DNA of 64,000 nt from Paraburkholderia solisilvae (lineage in GTDB: Bacteria; Pseudomonadota; Gammaproteobacteria; Burkholderiales; Burkholderiaceae). The translations under genes and the position numbers were made by a program. This document shows positions 35,921 through 45,068 of the stretch, piece by piece. Numbering within the stretch: position 1 is the first letter of the stretch; each line of letters starts with the position of its first letter. The DNA lies in assembly GCF_902859875.1 (NCBI RefSeq), contig NZ_CADIKF010000014.1, forward strand, positions 62,001 through 126,000, given 5' to 3'. The notes under the pieces were generated by a model. That model did no database searches. It was given only the letters and a program-made list of their open reading frames with translations, and was not told the origin of the DNA.

Positions 35921-36280
35921 ATGTCTATGACCGTCATCGCGTTCTCATTGCTTGCCGTGCTGCTGGTGTTCGTCTGCTTCTGGCGTGAACTCTCACCGGG
36001 CGTCGCATGGCTCGCGCTGCAATATCACACGACGCCTGAGGTGCTCGCGAGTCTATATACAGGCGGCGATACGCATGTCGATGAAGAAGCACAGCGGCGT
36101 GCCGCGGTGCTGGCCGAGCAGGAACTGCGTGTCGCGCAGGCGCCGCTCGTCGAAGCGGAGATTCGTGCCGGCGTCGAGCAGGATCTGCGCGAACGGGCAC
36201 ATGCGCCCGTCGCGGCGGATGGCAAGACCGAAACCCAACACGCGGGCGCTCAGAAGAAGAAAGAGACCGCGTCGGTTTGA
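35921..36280 (+). CDS. Small protein with one N-terminal membrane helix
   Basis: The 119-residue product has one hydrophobic helix (about 5-21, FSLLAVLLVFVCFW), then a soluble part with AVLAEQELRVAQAPLVEAEIRAGVEQDLRERA, likely helical or coiled coil, and a Lys/Gln-rich tail. It could be anchored in the inner membrane with a cytosolic helical domain. No family recognised. The ribosome site is weak for ATG 35921, and ATG 35927 is equally possible. Confidence 0.5.
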   Translation: MSMTVIAFSLLAVLLVFVCFWRELSPGVAWLALQYHTTPEVLASLYTGGDTHVDEEAQRRAAVLAEQELRVAQAPLVEAEIRAGVEQDLRERAHAPVAADGKTETQHAGAQKKKETASV

Positions 36281-36460
36281 TGGTGTGCGAGTTACCGCAT
36301 CACCGCATTCCCCGCCTCATCCTTGAGCGGCCCCTGCCGGTCGCAAGCCGCCGCTGACCCTTTCGCCATTCCGCTTCGCTGCACCCAACGGCCCCGCGTC
36401 ACAACGAACGGCCTTTCGCTCCGCTTCAACATCCGTCACTCGTTGCCCAAGCAACCATCT

Positions 36461-37432
36461 TCAGCGCTTGCGTGACGCCACCGCCGCCGGCCGCGGTGCA
36501 TCCTTGCGCACACGCGTGCGCGGCGCAAGAGCGGGCGCCAGCATTTCCAGGCAGAAGTCGATAAACGCACTGACCTTCGCCGCCTGATGACGCCTTGACG
36601 GATAGAGCGCGTACAACGGAAAGCGCTCGTCCTGCCAGTCGGTCAGAATCTCGGCAAGCGCACCCGCCGACATCAGATGTTCGACACCGAGGTCCATGAT
36701 CTGCGCGATGCCGGCGCCGGCCGTGCAACTGCCGAGCATCGTATCGACATCCGACACCAGCAGGCGCCCGGTTGCCGGTATCTCGATCACTTGCCGGTTG
36801 CGCTGGAACATCCATTCGAACGGCTTGGCGGTCACCGGGTTGTAGAACAGAATCCGCTCGTGCTGTTCGACTTCTTCAGGGCGTTCCGGCACGCCGCGCC
36901 GGGCCAGATAAGCGGGCGCCGCAACCGTGAGCACGCGCGTATCGAGCAGCTTGCGCGCGACTAACGTGCCCGTGGGCGGCGGTCCGAAACGGATCGCGAG
37001 GTCGAAACCGTCCGCGACCAGATCACCGGCCGCATCGCGCATGATCAGGTCGAGCGACAGCTCCGGATAACGGCGCAGCAGCTCCGGCAAGCGCGCGGCC
37101 AGCACCGTGCGCGAAAAGAACGGATCGATATTGACGCGCAGCTTGCCGCGCACCGCGTTCGCCGCGCCGGACGCCGCAATTGCCGCTTCCTCGATACCGA
37201 TCAGATGCGGGCCGGCCGCTTCATAGAGCCGCCGGCCTTCGTCGGTCAGGGTTTGCGAGCGGGTGGTGCGGTCGAGCACCCGCACGCCGATGCGTTTCTC
37301 GAGCCGCGCGATCGCCCGGCTCACGCCGGACGGCGATAGCCCCAGCGTATCGCCCGCGCGCACGAAGCTGCCGGTCTCCGCCACGGCGGCGAGCACCGTC
37401 ACCCCCGACAGCAGTTTTCCATCGAATCCCAT
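36461..37432 (-). CDS. LysR-family transcriptional regulator
   Basis: The 323-residue protein has an N-terminal winged helix-turn-helix, FVRAGDTLGLSPSGVSRAIARLEKRIGVRVLDRTTRSQTLT (about 24-63 in this start), and a LysR substrate-binding domain with GKLRVNIDPFFSRTVL and DLIMRDAAGDLVADGFDLAIRFG. ATG at 37432 was preferred because MGFDGKLLSGV gives a family-like start with GAGGG upstream; an ATG at 37474 adds 14 residues. It is divergent from an aldo/keto reductase with a 216-bp shared region, so that gene is the most likely target. Confidence 0.86.
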   Translation of the reverse strand: MGFDGKLLSGVTVLAAVAETGSFVRAGDTLGLSPSGVSRAIARLEKRIGVRVLDRTTRSQTLTDEGRRLYEAAGPHLIGIEEAAIAASGAANAVRGKLRVNIDPFFSRTVLAARLPELLRRYPELSLDLIMRDAAGDLVADGFDLAIRFGPPPTGTLVARKLLDTRVLTVAAPAYLARRGVPERPEEVEQHERILFYNPVTAKPFEWMFQRNRQVIEIPATGRLLVSDVDTMLGSCTAGAGIAQIMDLGVEHLMSAGALAEILTDWQDERFPLYALYPSRRHQAAKVSAFIDFCLEMLAPALAPRTRVRKDAPRPAAVASRKR

Positions 37433-37648
37433 ATACGGTTTGCCCTCTTCATGCGCATTCGTGATTTTAATCATCGCTGATATGAAGCGTACGTACTTTA
37501 TTCAACGGTGCTGAAGTGCGACAGTGACGCAAGCCGCGGTCCGGCCCCGCAGCGGTGTATCGAATTGCGATGCACACGGCGCAGCGCCTTCGCATGCGGG
37601 CGCAGCGCGCGGGCCGTGCCGCGCTTCCGACACCCTGAAGGAGCAGCG

Positions 37649-38488
37649 ATGGACACCATCGACACAATCGAAACGATCGAGACACAAGGCATCCGCATTC
37701 CGCGTCTGGGCTTCGGCACGTTCCGCATGCCGGGCGCCGACTGCCAGCCGGTCGTCGAAAGCGCGCTCGCGCTCGGCTACCGCCATATCGACACCGCGAC
37801 GATGTATCAGAACGAAGAGGCGGTCGGCGCCGCGCTCGCGAGCGCGGGCCTCGCGCGCGACACGCTGCATATCACCACCAAGGCGTGGCACGACAGCCTG
37901 CAGCCGGACGCGCTGCGACGCTCGTTCGACAGCAGCCTGCAACGCTTGCGGCTCGATTACGTCGATCTGTTTATGGTGCACTGGCCGGCGCCGGACATGA
38001 ACCTGCCCGCGTTGCTCGAAACGATGCAGAAGCTGCGGGAAGAAGGGCGCACGCGTGCGATCGGCGTCTGCAACTTCACGCTGCCGATGCTGAAGACTGC
38101 GCTCGACGACGTACGCGCGCCGCTCGCGTGCGTGCAGGTCGAATATCACCCGTTCCTGTCGCAGGCCGGCCTGCTCGGCTACCTGCGGCCCAAGGGCATT
38201 CCGCTTGTCGCCTACGCGCCGCTCGCGCAGGGCCGCGCGGCCAGCGACCCGGTGCTCGCGAAGATCGGCGCAAAGCATGACGCGAGCGCCGCGCAAATCG
38301 CGCTCGCGTGGCTGCTCGATCAGGACGGCGTCATGGCGATCCCGAAAGCGCGGCGCAAGGAGAGTCAGCAGTCGAATCTCGGCGCGCTGAAGGTTCGCCT
38401 CGATGACGAAGACCGGCGCGCGATCGCCGCGCTGCCGAAAGACCAGCGCTATGTGTCGCCGCCCTGCGCGCCCGAATGGGACGCGTGA
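37649..38488 (+). CDS. Aldo/keto reductase, 2,5-diketo-D-gluconate reductase type
   Basis: This 279-residue NADPH-dependent aldo/keto reductase has the catalytic tetrad D48, Y53, K78, H111 in HIDTATMYQNE, ITTKAW and MVHWPAP. It also has GVCNFT and the cofactor-binding VMAIPKARRKESQQSN near the C-terminus. It resembles DkgB, which reduces 2,5-diketo-D-gluconate and other small carbonyls such as methylglyoxal. GAAGGAG lies upstream of ATG 37649. The divergent LysR gene is its probable regulator. The physiological substrate cannot be fixed from sequence. Confidence 0.87.
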   Translation: MDTIDTIETIETQGIRIPRLGFGTFRMPGADCQPVVESALALGYRHIDTATMYQNEEAVGAALASAGLARDTLHITTKAWHDSLQPDALRRSFDSSLQRLRLDYVDLFMVHWPAPDMNLPALLETMQKLREEGRTRAIGVCNFTLPMLKTALDDVRAPLACVQVEYHPFLSQAGLLGYLRPKGIPLVAYAPLAQGRAASDPVLAKIGAKHDASAAQIALAWLLDQDGVMAIPKARRKESQQSNLGALKVRLDDEDRRAIAALPKDQRYVSPPCAPEWDA

Positions 38489-38504
38489 TTTTGACAACTG
38501 CGTT

Positions 38505-38543
38505 TGAAAACTGCGCCTGAAAACTGCGCCTGAAAACTGCGCC
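38505..38543. repeat. 13-bp direct tandem repeat, three perfect units
   Basis: TGAAAACTGCGCC occurs three times in direct succession (38505-38517, 38518-38530, 38531-38543), flanked on both sides by degenerate units (TGACAACTGCGTT before, TGACAACAGTG after). It lies just after the stop codon of the aldo/keto reductase gene. It could be a slipped-strand expansion or a clustered binding site. Confidence 0.85.
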
Positions 38544-38781
38544 TGACAACAGTGTCCGGCAGCAGCGCGTGGCCATGCCGACCGGCTAAAGGCGACTGTG
38601 TGCGGCGTCGGGACGTCGAAGCATGACGACGGCGCCACGCATAGTAAAGCTTGCTTTGAACGACGCCCTTCAAGTAACGTGCACGGTAATTTGAACCCGG
38701 CGCCCGCGAGCTGGTCTTTGATCAGCAGTCGGCACGACCAGCGGGCTGCCGGTTAATCCGTGTCATCGGAGGAAAGGGCGC

Positions 38782-39372
38782 ATGCATCGTCGTCGGTTTA
38801 TCGCTGTCACTCCTGTGCTTGCCGCATCGGGCGCGCTCGCGCTTGCTGCATGCACGACCACGCCGCCTTCATCGGAAGGTTCACCCGACGCGAACGCCGG
38901 GCGGCGCCGGACCATCGACGCGGATATCGACGCGACCATGACCCGGCTGTACGAGACCGTGCATGGCTCGCGCGAGCTGGTCGGCAAGGCGCAAGGCGTG
39001 CTCGTGTTCCCGTCGGTCATCGCGGCCGGCTTCTGGATCGGCGGCCAGTACGGGCAAGGCGCATTGCGCGTCGGCACGCAGACGAACGGCTACTACAGCA
39101 TCGCGGCCGCGTCGTTCGGCCTGCAGATCGGCGCGCAGTCGAAAGCGGTGATCCTGCTCTTCATGACGCAAGCCGCGCTCGACGATTTCGTTCACAGTCA
39201 GGGCTGGGCCGCCGGCGTCGATGCGACGGTCGCGCTGGTGAAGATCGGCGCGAACGGCAATGTCGATACGTCGACGGCAATGAGCCCGGTCGAGGCGATC
39301 GTGATGACGAACGCCGGCCTGATGGCCGGCGTATCGCTCGAAGGCTCGAAAATTTCCCGGCTGATTATCTGA
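38782..39372 (+). CDS. SYLF/Ysc84-domain lipoprotein
   Basis: The 196-residue product is a lipoprotein (lipobox LALAAC, C24) with a SYLF (Ysc84 lipid-binding) domain: SRELVGKAQGVLVFPSVIAAGFWIGGQYGQG, GYYSIAAASFGLQIGAQSKAVILLFMT and VEAIVMTNAGLMAGVSLEGSKI. SYLF proteins bind phosphoinositides or other lipids; the Burkholderia lipoproteins of this family are periplasmic and of unknown role. GGAGGAAAG precedes ATG 38782. A paralog lies at 61907-62488. Confidence 0.86.
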   Translation: MHRRRFIAVTPVLAASGALALAACTTTPPSSEGSPDANAGRRRTIDADIDATMTRLYETVHGSRELVGKAQGVLVFPSVIAAGFWIGGQYGQGALRVGTQTNGYYSIAAASFGLQIGAQSKAVILLFMTQAALDDFVHSQGWAAGVDATVALVKIGANGNVDTSTAMSPVEAIVMTNAGLMAGVSLEGSKISRLII

Positions 39373-39407
39373 TCACGTGGTGTTCATCAGGCCTTCACAC
39401 CAGGCCT

Positions 39408-39653
39408 TTACGCGCCGATCGCGTCGCGCACCGCGACGGCGCCTGATTGCACAGCGCGCGCGTCCTCGAGCGTGAGTGCATTGCCGGCCATGCCCCAGTC
39501 GCCGGACTTCACGTCCTCGAAAATCACCCACGTGATCGGCCGCATCTTTTCGCCTTCGACTTCGACCATCGCATCGGTCAGTTTTTTGATCAGCAGACGC
39601 TTCTGTTCAGGCGAAAACACGCCTTCGATTCCTTTGACGGTGATGAGCGGCAT
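39408..39653 (-). CDS. 4-oxalocrotonate tautomerase-family enzyme
   Basis: The 81-residue product starts MPLITVKGIEGVFSPEQKRLLIKKLTDAMV. Removal of Met exposes Pro1, the catalytic base of the tautomerase superfamily. It continues with MRPITWVIFEDVKSGDWGMAGNALTLED. The length is a little above the 62-residue 4-OT norm, like related small tautomerases. It precedes the epoxide hydrolase-like gene on the same strand and is convergent with the SYLF lipoprotein. The substrate is unknown. Confidence 0.82.
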   Translation of the reverse strand: MPLITVKGIEGVFSPEQKRLLIKKLTDAMVEVEGEKMRPITWVIFEDVKSGDWGMAGNALTLEDARAVQSGAVAVRDAIGA

Positions 39654-39783
39654 CGTATGACTCCTCGTTGCGGGTGGCTGGCGTCGGATAAAACGAGAAC
39701 ATGCCGGAGCCCGACGCGGGCGGCTCCGGCAACCTGCGCAATGCGTGGTGCAGTGGCTGTTGCGTGATGCGTGTCGCGCGTGC

Positions 39784-40767
39784 TCAGCCGAGCTCGTCGA
39801 GAAACTCGATCAACGCCGCGTTCACCTGGTTGGGCCGCTCCTGCTGGGTCCAGTGGCCGCAGCCGGGCAGGATCAGCGAACGGCGCAGCAGCGGCACGCG
39901 CTGCGCGAGCGTCACGAGCACTTCGCTCATGCCGTCGAAGTGCAGCACGAGGTCGCGCTCGCCCGCGATAAAGAGCGCCGGCACGGTGATCTGCAAGCCG
40001 TCGAACGGCGCGAGCAGCTCCTGATTGCGATCGATGTTCCGGTACCAGTTCAGGCCGCCGCGAAAGCCGGTATGCGAAAACTGCTCGGCGTAGTAGTCGA
40101 TGTCCTCTTCGCTGAGCCACGGCGGCAGTCTGGGCGGGTCCGGTAGCACTGCCGCGAGACCGCCCACGCGGGGCACCATGTCGAAGCGCAGCGGCTTGCC
40201 GCTGTCGCCAGGCGTTTCCTGCTTGTCGCCGCTCAGCGTGCACAGCACGTTACGCACGAAGCGGCGCACGTCGCGTTCGAGCTCGCCCTCCGCGACGCCC
40301 GGCTGCTGGAAGTACAACTGATAGAACATCGCGTCATCGTTGCGCGGAAACCGTGTCGACGGATGCACCTTCGCGCGCGGCCGGAACGGCACGCTCAGCG
40401 CGACCACGCCCGAGAAACGGTCCGGCCGCAGCAGTGCCGCATGCCATGCGACCGGCGCGCCCCAGTCGTGCCCGACGATCACCGCCTTGCCGACGTCGAG
40501 CGCGTCGAGCACGCCGATCATGTCGCCGACCAGATGCAGCATCGTGTACTGCTCGATTTCATGCGGACGATCCGTGCGGCCGTAGCCGCGCATATCGACG
40601 GCAATCGCGCGAAAGCCTTCTTGCGCGAGTACGGGAATCTGATGCCGCCACGAATACCAGCTTTCCGGAAAGCCGTGGCAAAGCAGCACGGCTGGCCCGT
40701 CGCCCTGCTCGACGACGTGAATGTTGATACCGTTCGCGTTGACGGTGCGATGAATGAGTTCCGACAT
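39784..40767 (-). CDS. Epoxide hydrolase-like alpha/beta hydrolase
   Basis: The 327-residue protein has the oxyanion-hole HGFPESW (31-37), the nucleophile D101 in GHDWGAP, cap-domain tyrosines (in FYQLYF and NWYRN) and the late GCGHWTQQERP histidine. This is the soluble epoxide hydrolase pattern. It would open epoxides to diols through an ester intermediate in the cytosol. ATG 40767 (MSELIH) is preferred for GGAGG eight bases upstream; the frame is open further, to 40998. It is upstream of the tautomerase gene, with 130 bp between, so the two may form a unit. Confidence 0.86.
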   Translation of the reverse strand: MSELIHRTVNANGINIHVVEQGDGPAVLLCHGFPESWYSWRHQIPVLAQEGFRAIAVDMRGYGRTDRPHEIEQYTMLHLVGDMIGVLDALDVGKAVIVGHDWGAPVAWHAALLRPDRFSGVVALSVPFRPRAKVHPSTRFPRNDDAMFYQLYFQQPGVAEGELERDVRRFVRNVLCTLSGDKQETPGDSGKPLRFDMVPRVGGLAAVLPDPPRLPPWLSEEDIDYYAEQFSHTGFRGGLNWYRNIDRNQELLAPFDGLQITVPALFIAGERDLVLHFDGMSEVLVTLAQRVPLLRRSLILPGCGHWTQQERPNQVNAALIEFLDELG

Positions 40768-41132
40768 GGCGTGTGCTCCTCCGGATCCGGATTGCGTTTG
40801 CGCTTGAATCGTCATTAGCGTGTTTCGGAAAACACCGGAGTGCGCGGGCTTATTCCGGGGCCTGTCCGTGCGCTGCGACAGGCAACGCACAGTCAAGCGC
40901 GGGTTACCCGCAGCCAGGCACAGTGCGGCGAACGTGGCTCGAAGGCTGCACACACGTTGTGTCAACGGCCGCAGAATAGGGTTCGGCCCACGCTGCATTC
41001 AGCCGACGGTGAAAAGGCGCGCGCGACGCGACCGCGTCGGCATCGAACGATGCGACTCGGCTTTATCGATCATTCGCATTCAGTTGGTTGCATGGCTCAC
41101 GGCTGTCATGCAAAACGCATAGCGAGGATCCG
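40768..41132. other. Divergent gap before the beta-galactosidase
   Basis: This 365-bp stretch separates the epoxide hydrolase and GH35 genes, which diverge, and should contain both promoters. No gene or clear element was recognised. Confidence 0.4.
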
Positions 41133-43040
41133 ATGCCGATCTTTTCATTCTCTGCCGACGGCGCGCAATTTCTGCTCGACGGGCAGCCGTTTCAGATCCG
41201 CAGCGCGGAGATGCATCCCGCGCGCATCCCGGCGCAATACTGGACGCATCGCATCCGCATGGCGAAAGCGATGGGCATGAATACGATCGCGCTATACGTG
41301 ATGTGGAATTATCACGAGACGGGCGGGGGGGCTTTCAATGCTGATTCCGACGCCGCCTTCGACGCTGTTTTCGATTTCCATAGCGGCAATCGCGACATCG
41401 CAGCGTTCATCCGCGCCTGCGCAGCGGAGCGCCTATGGGTGCTGCTGCGGCCGGGGCCCTACGTGTGCGCCGAATGGGATCTCGGCGGCTTGCCGTCATA
41501 CCTGCTCTGCGAGCCGGACATGCGACTGCGTACCGACTCGGCAAGCGAGCCGCGCTACATGGCGGCCGCGACTCGCTATATTCGCGCGCTCGCCACGCGC
41601 GTCGCACCGCTGATGGCTGCCGAGGGCGGCCCGATTCTGATGATCCAGATCGAAAACGAGTTCGGCTCGTATGCATGCAACCCCGCTTATCTCGAGGAGA
41701 TTCGTCAGGTGTGGCTCGCGTGCGGCATTACCGGGCCGTTTTATACCGAAGACGGGCTCGCGCAGTTGCGGCAGAACCGGACCACCGTCGCGGGCGGTGC
41801 AATTGCGCTCAGCAACGGCGACGCCGCGCAGATCGATGCGGCGCGGCGCGAATTTCCCGGCGTGCCGGTGCTGGCCGGCGAAGTGTATCCGGGGTGGCTC
41901 ACGCATTGGGGCGACGCCGCGCTGCAAGGCACGGCGGTCGACCTGTCCGGCACGCTCGACGCGCTGATGCAGCGCGCGCTGTCGTTCAACCTGTACGTTG
42001 CGCACGGCGGCACGAGCTTCGGCTTTCATGCGGGCGCGAACCTCGATCCGGCAAGCGGCGATTACCAGCCCGATATCACGAGCTACGACTATGCGGCGCC
42101 GATCAGCGAACAGGGCGTCGCAACGTCGAAGTTCATCCGGTATCGGAACATCATCGCGCGCTATCTGCCGGCGCCATTGCCCGAGATTCCGCCGCCGCCG
42201 CCGACCATCGAACGCCGCGGGCGCGCCGCGTTGCAGCCGCGCGTGTTCGCTTCGATCTGGGACAATCTGCCCGCGGCGGGGCCGGCTACGCGAAGCGTCG
42301 ACCCGCCGACCTTCGAACAGGCCGGGCAGGCGTTCGGTTTCGCGCTTTACCGGCATACGGTGCGCGGCGCCGATCCGCGCGGCCTGCTCGATGCCGCGCT
42401 CGAGCCCGATTGCGTGCGCGACTACGCGACGGTGTTTGTCGACGAGCATTACGTGGGCGCTGTGTCGCGCGCACCCGTGCCCGCCCGGCTTGCGCAGCCG
42501 TTGAACGTCGCGCATCGCGTGCCGCTGCCGTTGATGCCGTCGGCCCCGCGCGCGGCAGCAGCTTCCAGCGCGGACGCCGACGTGGTGCTGGACATCCTCG
42601 TGGAGGGAATGGGGCGCGTCAACTACGGGGCCGGCGATGCGATGCTCGACCGCAAGGGCATCGTCGGCGATGTCGTGCTGCGCGACGCAGCCGGCACGCG
42701 ACGCACGCTCGCCGGCTGGGACGTTTTTCCGCTGCCGATGGACGAAGCGTTTATCGCGAATCTGCGCGGCGTCTGCTCGAATCCGCATCGAAGCGGCCTG
42801 TTCTTCCGTGCGCATTTTCAACTCGACACAAGCGGCGACACCTATCTCGACATGCGCGGCTGGACCAAAGGCATGGTCTGGGTCAATGGCCGCAATCTCG
42901 GGCGCTACTGGCAGATCGGACCGCAGTTCCGGCTGTTTTGCCCGGCGCCGTGGCTCAACGTCGGCGAGAATGTCGTGACGATCTTCGATCTGCACCAGAC
43001 CGATCCGCAACCTGTCGAACTGGTGCGCACGCTGGTTTGA
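41133..43040 (+). CDS. GH35 family beta-galactosidase
   Basis: The 635-residue protein has GH35 features: a (beta/alpha)8 domain with FQIRSAEMHPARIP (21-34), MNTIALYVMWNYHET, RPGPYVCAEWDLGGLP (106-121), the acid/base E176 in IQIENEFGSY, and the nucleophile E250 in LAGEVYPGW. Jelly-roll domains follow, ending in WTKGMVWVNGRNLGRYW. It hydrolyses terminal beta-galactosides. No signal peptide is present, so it acts on imported sugars. GAGGATCCG precedes the ATG. It converges with a GH36-type glycosidase gene, with 48 bp between their stops. Confidence 0.9.
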   Translation: MPIFSFSADGAQFLLDGQPFQIRSAEMHPARIPAQYWTHRIRMAKAMGMNTIALYVMWNYHETGGGAFNADSDAAFDAVFDFHSGNRDIAAFIRACAAERLWVLLRPGPYVCAEWDLGGLPSYLLCEPDMRLRTDSASEPRYMAAATRYIRALATRVAPLMAAEGGPILMIQIENEFGSYACNPAYLEEIRQVWLACGITGPFYTEDGLAQLRQNRTTVAGGAIALSNGDAAQIDAARREFPGVPVLAGEVYPGWLTHWGDAALQGTAVDLSGTLDALMQRALSFNLYVAHGGTSFGFHAGANLDPASGDYQPDITSYDYAAPISEQGVATSKFIRYRNIIARYLPAPLPEIPPPPPTIERRGRAALQPRVFASIWDNLPAAGPATRSVDPPTFEQAGQAFGFALYRHTVRGADPRGLLDAALEPDCVRDYATVFVDEHYVGAVSRAPVPARLAQPLNVAHRVPLPLMPSAPRAAAASSADADVVLDILVEGMGRVNYGAGDAMLDRKGIVGDVVLRDAAGTRRTLAGWDVFPLPMDEAFIANLRGVCSNPHRSGLFFRAHFQLDTSGDTYLDMRGWTKGMVWVNGRNLGRYWQIGPQFRLFCPAPWLNVGENVVTIFDLHQTDPQPVELVRTLV

Positions 43041-43088
43041 AATCCGCGTTGGAATCTGAAACGGTATGAGCCGTCAGGATGGCGAGGC

Positions 43089-45068
43089 TCATCGGGCGGC
43101 CGCATTTATCGGCTGCAACTCCAGCGTCAACACTTCGAATGGCGCAAGCTCGAGGGTTTGCGGCTGGTCAGCGTCGAGCTGCGTGATTGCGGGCGAACGG
43201 GCGCGGTCGGCCCACCGCGTATGGACCGCGAAACGCGCCGTCGCGGCGGTGGGCAATTCCAGCTGCGTACGCAGGTCGATCACCGCACGGCGCGCGCGGT
43301 GATCGGGATTGCGCAGCGTGATGATCGCCTGCTTTGGCGACCACGCCGCCCAGCCGTAGACGTCGAGTTCGTCCGGCGCGCCGCCTATCCAATGACTGTC
43401 GCGCAGCACGCTCGCCGCGCCGCGCGCCCAGTTCGCCGCGGCGGCAAGCGTGTCCCACGCGCGCGCGCCGAGCAGCGACGGTGTGAGGTAGAGCTCCTGC
43501 AATTGCGTGCCGCCGCCGAAAAACGAGCGCACTTCGTGAATGAAATCATCGCCGCCGCTTGCTTGCAGCCGCGGGACTTCCTGCGCGCAGATCACGCCGT
43601 GCAGCATCAGCGAATTCAGCGGAAAGAGCGGGCTCGGCGCCACCACGTTGCGATAGACCTGCGCATCGCGATACGTGATCCAGCGCTCGCGGTCGCTGCC
43701 CGCGCCCGCAAAGCCGTGGTCGGCGCCGCCGCGCCAGATCGTATCCGCATGGCGCAGCCAGAACGGCGACGGCAACGTGCCGGTCGACAGGTTGATCAGC
43801 ACGTGCGGCGCTTCGCGGCGGATATCGGCGATCAGTTCGATGGCGGCTTCCCAGTCGCTGTCGAAGCGGCTGCCCGGGACCACGCGGTCCGCATTGCCGG
43901 TGCCGTCGAATTTGAAATGACCGATGCCATGCCGGCGCAACAGGTCGAGCGTCACCTGATGAAAACGGCGATAGTAGTTCGCGCCGGACAGCGCGAAACC
44001 GTTGTCCACCGTCTCGTACCCGGCCGCTGCGCCACGCGCGACGCGCTCCTCGCGTGGCGGCCCGTAGCCGCCCCATGGCGAGAGCCAGATGCCCGGCGCC
44101 GCACCGTAGCGCGCGGCCGCGTCGCGCAGCGGCTCGAAACCGTCCGGAAACGCGTCGCTGAAACGCCAGTGGCCGCTGTAATCGTCCCAGCCGTCGTCGA
44201 ACAGATAGCCATCCAGTTGCACGCCGCGCGTGTCGTGCAACGCGCGACCGATCGCATCGATCCGCTCGAGCGCCTGGGCTTGCGTATAGCGCGTCAGGTA
44301 GCCGATGTCGTACCACGAGTTGTAGTGCAGAAACGCGCGCGACGGGTGCGCGCGTTCGCGCTCGAGATAGAACGCGAAGTCGCGGCGCAACTGGCCATCG
44401 CGCGCGATGCCGGCGACGGCCGACGAGACAACCGTCTTGCCCGGTTCGACAGGCAACGCGCGCTTGACGGTGAAGCATACGGTGTTCGACGCGCGGCGCC
44501 ATTCGATTTGCGCGAGCGGGTGTTCGCAGCCGAAATAGACGTTGCCCGCGCTCACGGGCAGGCCATCGAGCGAACCGGTTGCGCGCGCACCCATCGCCTG
44601 TGTGTCGAGCAGCGAAACGGCCACGACGTGCAGCGCATTCTGCAGCGCGGTTATCGCCAGTGCGATGCGCAAATACGGTGCGCCTTCGCATTGTTCGACA
44701 CTCCACACAATGCGCACGCTGCGCTGCGCGTCGTGCAGCGCCGCCACGATACGCACGCCTGCCACCGTTTCCGCGCGGCGCGGCGCGCTCGCCCGCGCGG
44801 CGAGCGTCTCGGTATGCAATGGCGCGTCGAGCAAAAGATCGGCAACCTGCAGCGTGCGGCCGTCGGCAAACGTCAGCGCAAACGGCGTGGTGATCCGCAG
44901 CGTGCGCGCATGAACATGATCGATCAACGTGAATCCGTTGAGCCGCTCGTCGTTCACCTCCCAGCGCAATGCGATCGCCGCGTTGCCGAATGTGTGGCGT
45001 GGGCCGTGAATCCGCAGGGCCGGTGGTCCCGGGTCGGCGAGGGCAGTGGGCTTGGGCGTAGGCGGCAT
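43089..45068 (-). CDS. GH36-like alpha-galactosidase
   Basis: The protein of about 659 residues has a beta-sandwich N-terminal domain and a central TIM barrel with LHYNSWYDIGYLTRY, LDGYLFDDGWDDYSGHWRF, PGIWLSPWGGYGPP and GIGHFKFDGTGN, where the Asp of FKFDG is the expected nucleophile. This is the pattern of GH36-type alpha-galactosidases, including enterotoxin-like members. No signal peptide, so an intracellular glycosidase. ATG 45068 begins the family domain although no ribosome site is visible; the frame is open 150 codons further, but that part is not part of the enzyme. The linkage and substrate are not certain. Confidence 0.8.
   Translation of the reverse strand: MPPTPKPTALADPGPPALRIHGPRHTFGNAAIALRWEVNDERLNGFTLIDHVHARTLRITTPFALTFADGRTLQVADLLLDAPLHTETLAARASAPRRAETVAGVRIVAALHDAQRSVRIVWSVEQCEGAPYLRIALAITALQNALHVVAVSLLDTQAMGARATGSLDGLPVSAGNVYFGCEHPLAQIEWRRASNTVCFTVKRALPVEPGKTVVSSAVAGIARDGQLRRDFAFYLERERAHPSRAFLHYNSWYDIGYLTRYTQAQALERIDAIGRALHDTRGVQLDGYLFDDGWDDYSGHWRFSDAFPDGFEPLRDAAARYGAAPGIWLSPWGGYGPPREERVARGAAAGYETVDNGFALSGANYYRRFHQVTLDLLRRHGIGHFKFDGTGNADRVVPGSRFDSDWEAAIELIADIRREAPHVLINLSTGTLPSPFWLRHADTIWRGGADHGFAGAGSDRERWITYRDAQVYRNVVAPSPLFPLNSLMLHGVICAQEVPRLQASGGDDFIHEVRSFFGGGTQLQELYLTPSLLGARAWDTLAAAANWARGAASVLRDSHWIGGAPDELDVYGWAAWSPKQAIITLRNPDHRARRAVIDLRTQLELPTAATARFAVHTRWADRARSPAITQLDADQPQTLELAPFEVLTLELQPINAAAR

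Noticed and set aside
38489..38781. CRISPR-like array suggested by short direct repeats
   Set aside because: The 13-bp units are contiguous, with no spacers and no cas genes; it is a simple tandem repeat.
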